DNA from: Thermoplasmata archaeon
Lineage (GTDB): Archaea > Thermoplasmatota > Thermoplasmata > Thermoplasmatales > Thermoplasmataceae
Assembly: GCA_021799755.1 (NCBI GenBank)
Contig: JAJYZU010000009.1
Location: forward strand, 5,351-17,943
Direction of reading: 5' to 3'
DNA: 12,593 nt
Shown: positions 11,875 to 12,593 of the stretch, piece by piece
Layout of the letters: every line of letters begins with the position of its first letter
Position numbering within the stretch: position 1 is the stretch's first letter
The notes under the pieces: generated by a model
Databases searched by the model: none
What the model was told of the DNA's origin: nothing
Seen by the model: the letters and a program-made list of their open reading frames with translations, nothing else
Translations under genes and position numbers: made by a program

Positions 11875-12593
11875 ATGTCCACAGTGGATCTCGATTTTCT
11901 TTACAATCTCAAGCGGGAAGGCGTAAAATTAGATCTTGCTGTTGTGCGTGATCTTGCGAAGAATCTCGATAATCCACAGGATTCTTTCAAATCTTTCCAT
12001 ATTGCAGGAACCAATGGAAAGGGGTCTACATCTGCTTTCATATACAATGCACTGCAGGAGAGAGCAGAAACCGGACTTTATACATCACCACATCTCATTG
12101 ACTTCAACGAACGGATAGTGTCTGGAAGGACTATGATACCCAATGAATACATAGAAAAATTCATAGCCTCCAACAGAGGTTTGATAGAAAAATTACGCGT
12201 ATCATTGAGGAATCCCACATTTTTTGAGACCACAACCCTGCTAGCCTTCTCCTATTTCCAGAGCCGCAAGGATCGTGTAGCATCCATTGAAGTCGGCCTT
12301 GGAGGGAGGCTCGATTCGACAAATATCATAACACCGGAAGTGAGTGTTATAACCACTATTGGTTATGAGCATGCTGACAAGCTTGGATGCTCACTGGAAT
12401 CTATTGCCTGGGAAAAGGGCGGAATAATAAAAAAAGGGAGGCCTGTCGTTCTGGGCGACACAAAAGGTGCAGTCATAAAGGAGATAAAAAAAATATCTGA
12501 CGTCAGGGACAGCAAGCTTTTGCTTAGAATCAAGGAGTGCTCCGTCAAAAATGTCCAGGAGTCCGAGGAAGGTATCTCGTTCGATCTCACCAC
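11875..12593 (+). CDS. folC: Folylpolyglutamate / dihydrofolate synthase (FolC, Mur ligase family), 3' end outside window
   Basis: ATP-dependent ligase that joins glutamate to (dihydro)pteroate or to folate-type cofactors in the cytosol. 239 codons are visible from ATG 11875 and the frame is still open at the window end; the whole family is usually about 400-430 aa. Motifs in order: FHIAGTNGKGST with the P-loop at 45-51, YTSPHLIDFNERI (about 70-82), FFETTTLLAFSYF (about 120-132), EVGLGGRLDSTNI (about 140-152) and IGYEHADKLGCSLESIAWEKGGIIKKG, the metal- and nucleotide-binding region of Mur-type ligases. A TATA box lies 26 nt upstream. It is divergent from the AlaX-like gene. FPGS, DHFS or both activities cannot be separated from sequence alone, and the part after the ATPase domain is not visible. 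Confidence 0.92.
   Translation, partial: MSTVDLDFLYNLKREGVKLDLAVVRDLAKNLDNPQDSFKSFHIAGTNGKGSTSAFIYNALQERAETGLYTSPHLIDFNERIVSGRTMIPNEYIEKFIASNRGLIEKLRVSLRNPTFFETTTLLAFSYFQSRKDRVASIEVGLGGRLDSTNIITPEVSVITTIGYEHADKLGCSLESIAWEKGGIIKKGRPVVLGDTKGAVIKEIKKISDVRDSKLLLRIKECSVKNVQESEEGISFDLT

Noticed and set aside
1..12593. CRISPR array, transposon ends, prophage or defence island
   Set aside because: No regularly spaced repeats, transposase or integrase motifs, or clusters of defence-type proteins were seen; the gene content is core archaeal.

Overview
The window reads as a euryarchaeal chromosome segment, most likely from the Thermoplasmatales or a close relative (acidophilic, wall-less archaea). The evidence is the gene content: archaeal-type SecY, AMP kinase AdkA, a DUF106/EMC3-like protein, Cbf5, a Nop-domain protein, Lsm, L37e, aIF5A and L10e. 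Base composition is moderate (mid-40s % G+C by eye). Expression signals are archaeal: promoter-proximal genes (lsm, aIF5A, abrB-like, folC) have a TATA box about 26-33 nt before the start codon and almost no leader, while several operon-internal genes have GGTG-type ribosome binding sites. The order-level assignment is inference; the archaeal assignment is firm.

Layout. (1) 1-4302, plus strand: a tightly packed operon of secY (5' end missing), adkA, an Oxa1-superfamily insertase-like gene (DUF106), cmk, cbf5 and a short nop5. Genes abut or overlap; cbf5 and nop5 share about 220 nt in different frames. It joins protein insertion into the membrane, nucleotide kinases and the protein cores of both RNA-guided rRNA modification systems (H/ACA through Cbf5, C/D through Nop5). 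(2) 4297-6114, minus strand: lsm, rpl37e and purF, convergent with nop5 through a shared TCATGA. The 54-codon rpl37e gene lies almost wholly on top of the purF 5' end, and purF probably starts at a GTG inside it. (3) 6115-6279: a divergent control region with two TATA boxes, a 12-bp-arm palindrome and an 11-bp direct repeat. (4) 6280-7535, plus strand: aIF5A followed by an agmatinase-family gene, a plausible hypusine/polyamine pair. (5) 7636-8154, minus strand: ribosomal protein L10e. (6) 8373-9722, plus strand: a 53-aa AbrB-like regulator whose start codon lies in an inverted repeat, followed closely by a 12-TM MFS transporter. (7) 9761-11680, minus strand: a multi-TM protein with a C-terminal zinc ribbon, and an AlaX-family protein in which all four expected zinc ligands are replaced. 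(8) 11875-12593, plus strand: the 5' part of folC, running off the window.

Most of the window is core housekeeping. The parts that merit a second look are the metal-ligand-less AlaX homologue, the deep cbf5/nop5 overlap with an unusually short Nop5, the non-standard starts of purF and the agmatinase, and three repeat-based candidate operators at 6161-6196, 6235-6279 and 8356-8379. I saw no CRISPR array, insertion sequence, tRNA, rRNA or obvious toxin or defence locus.
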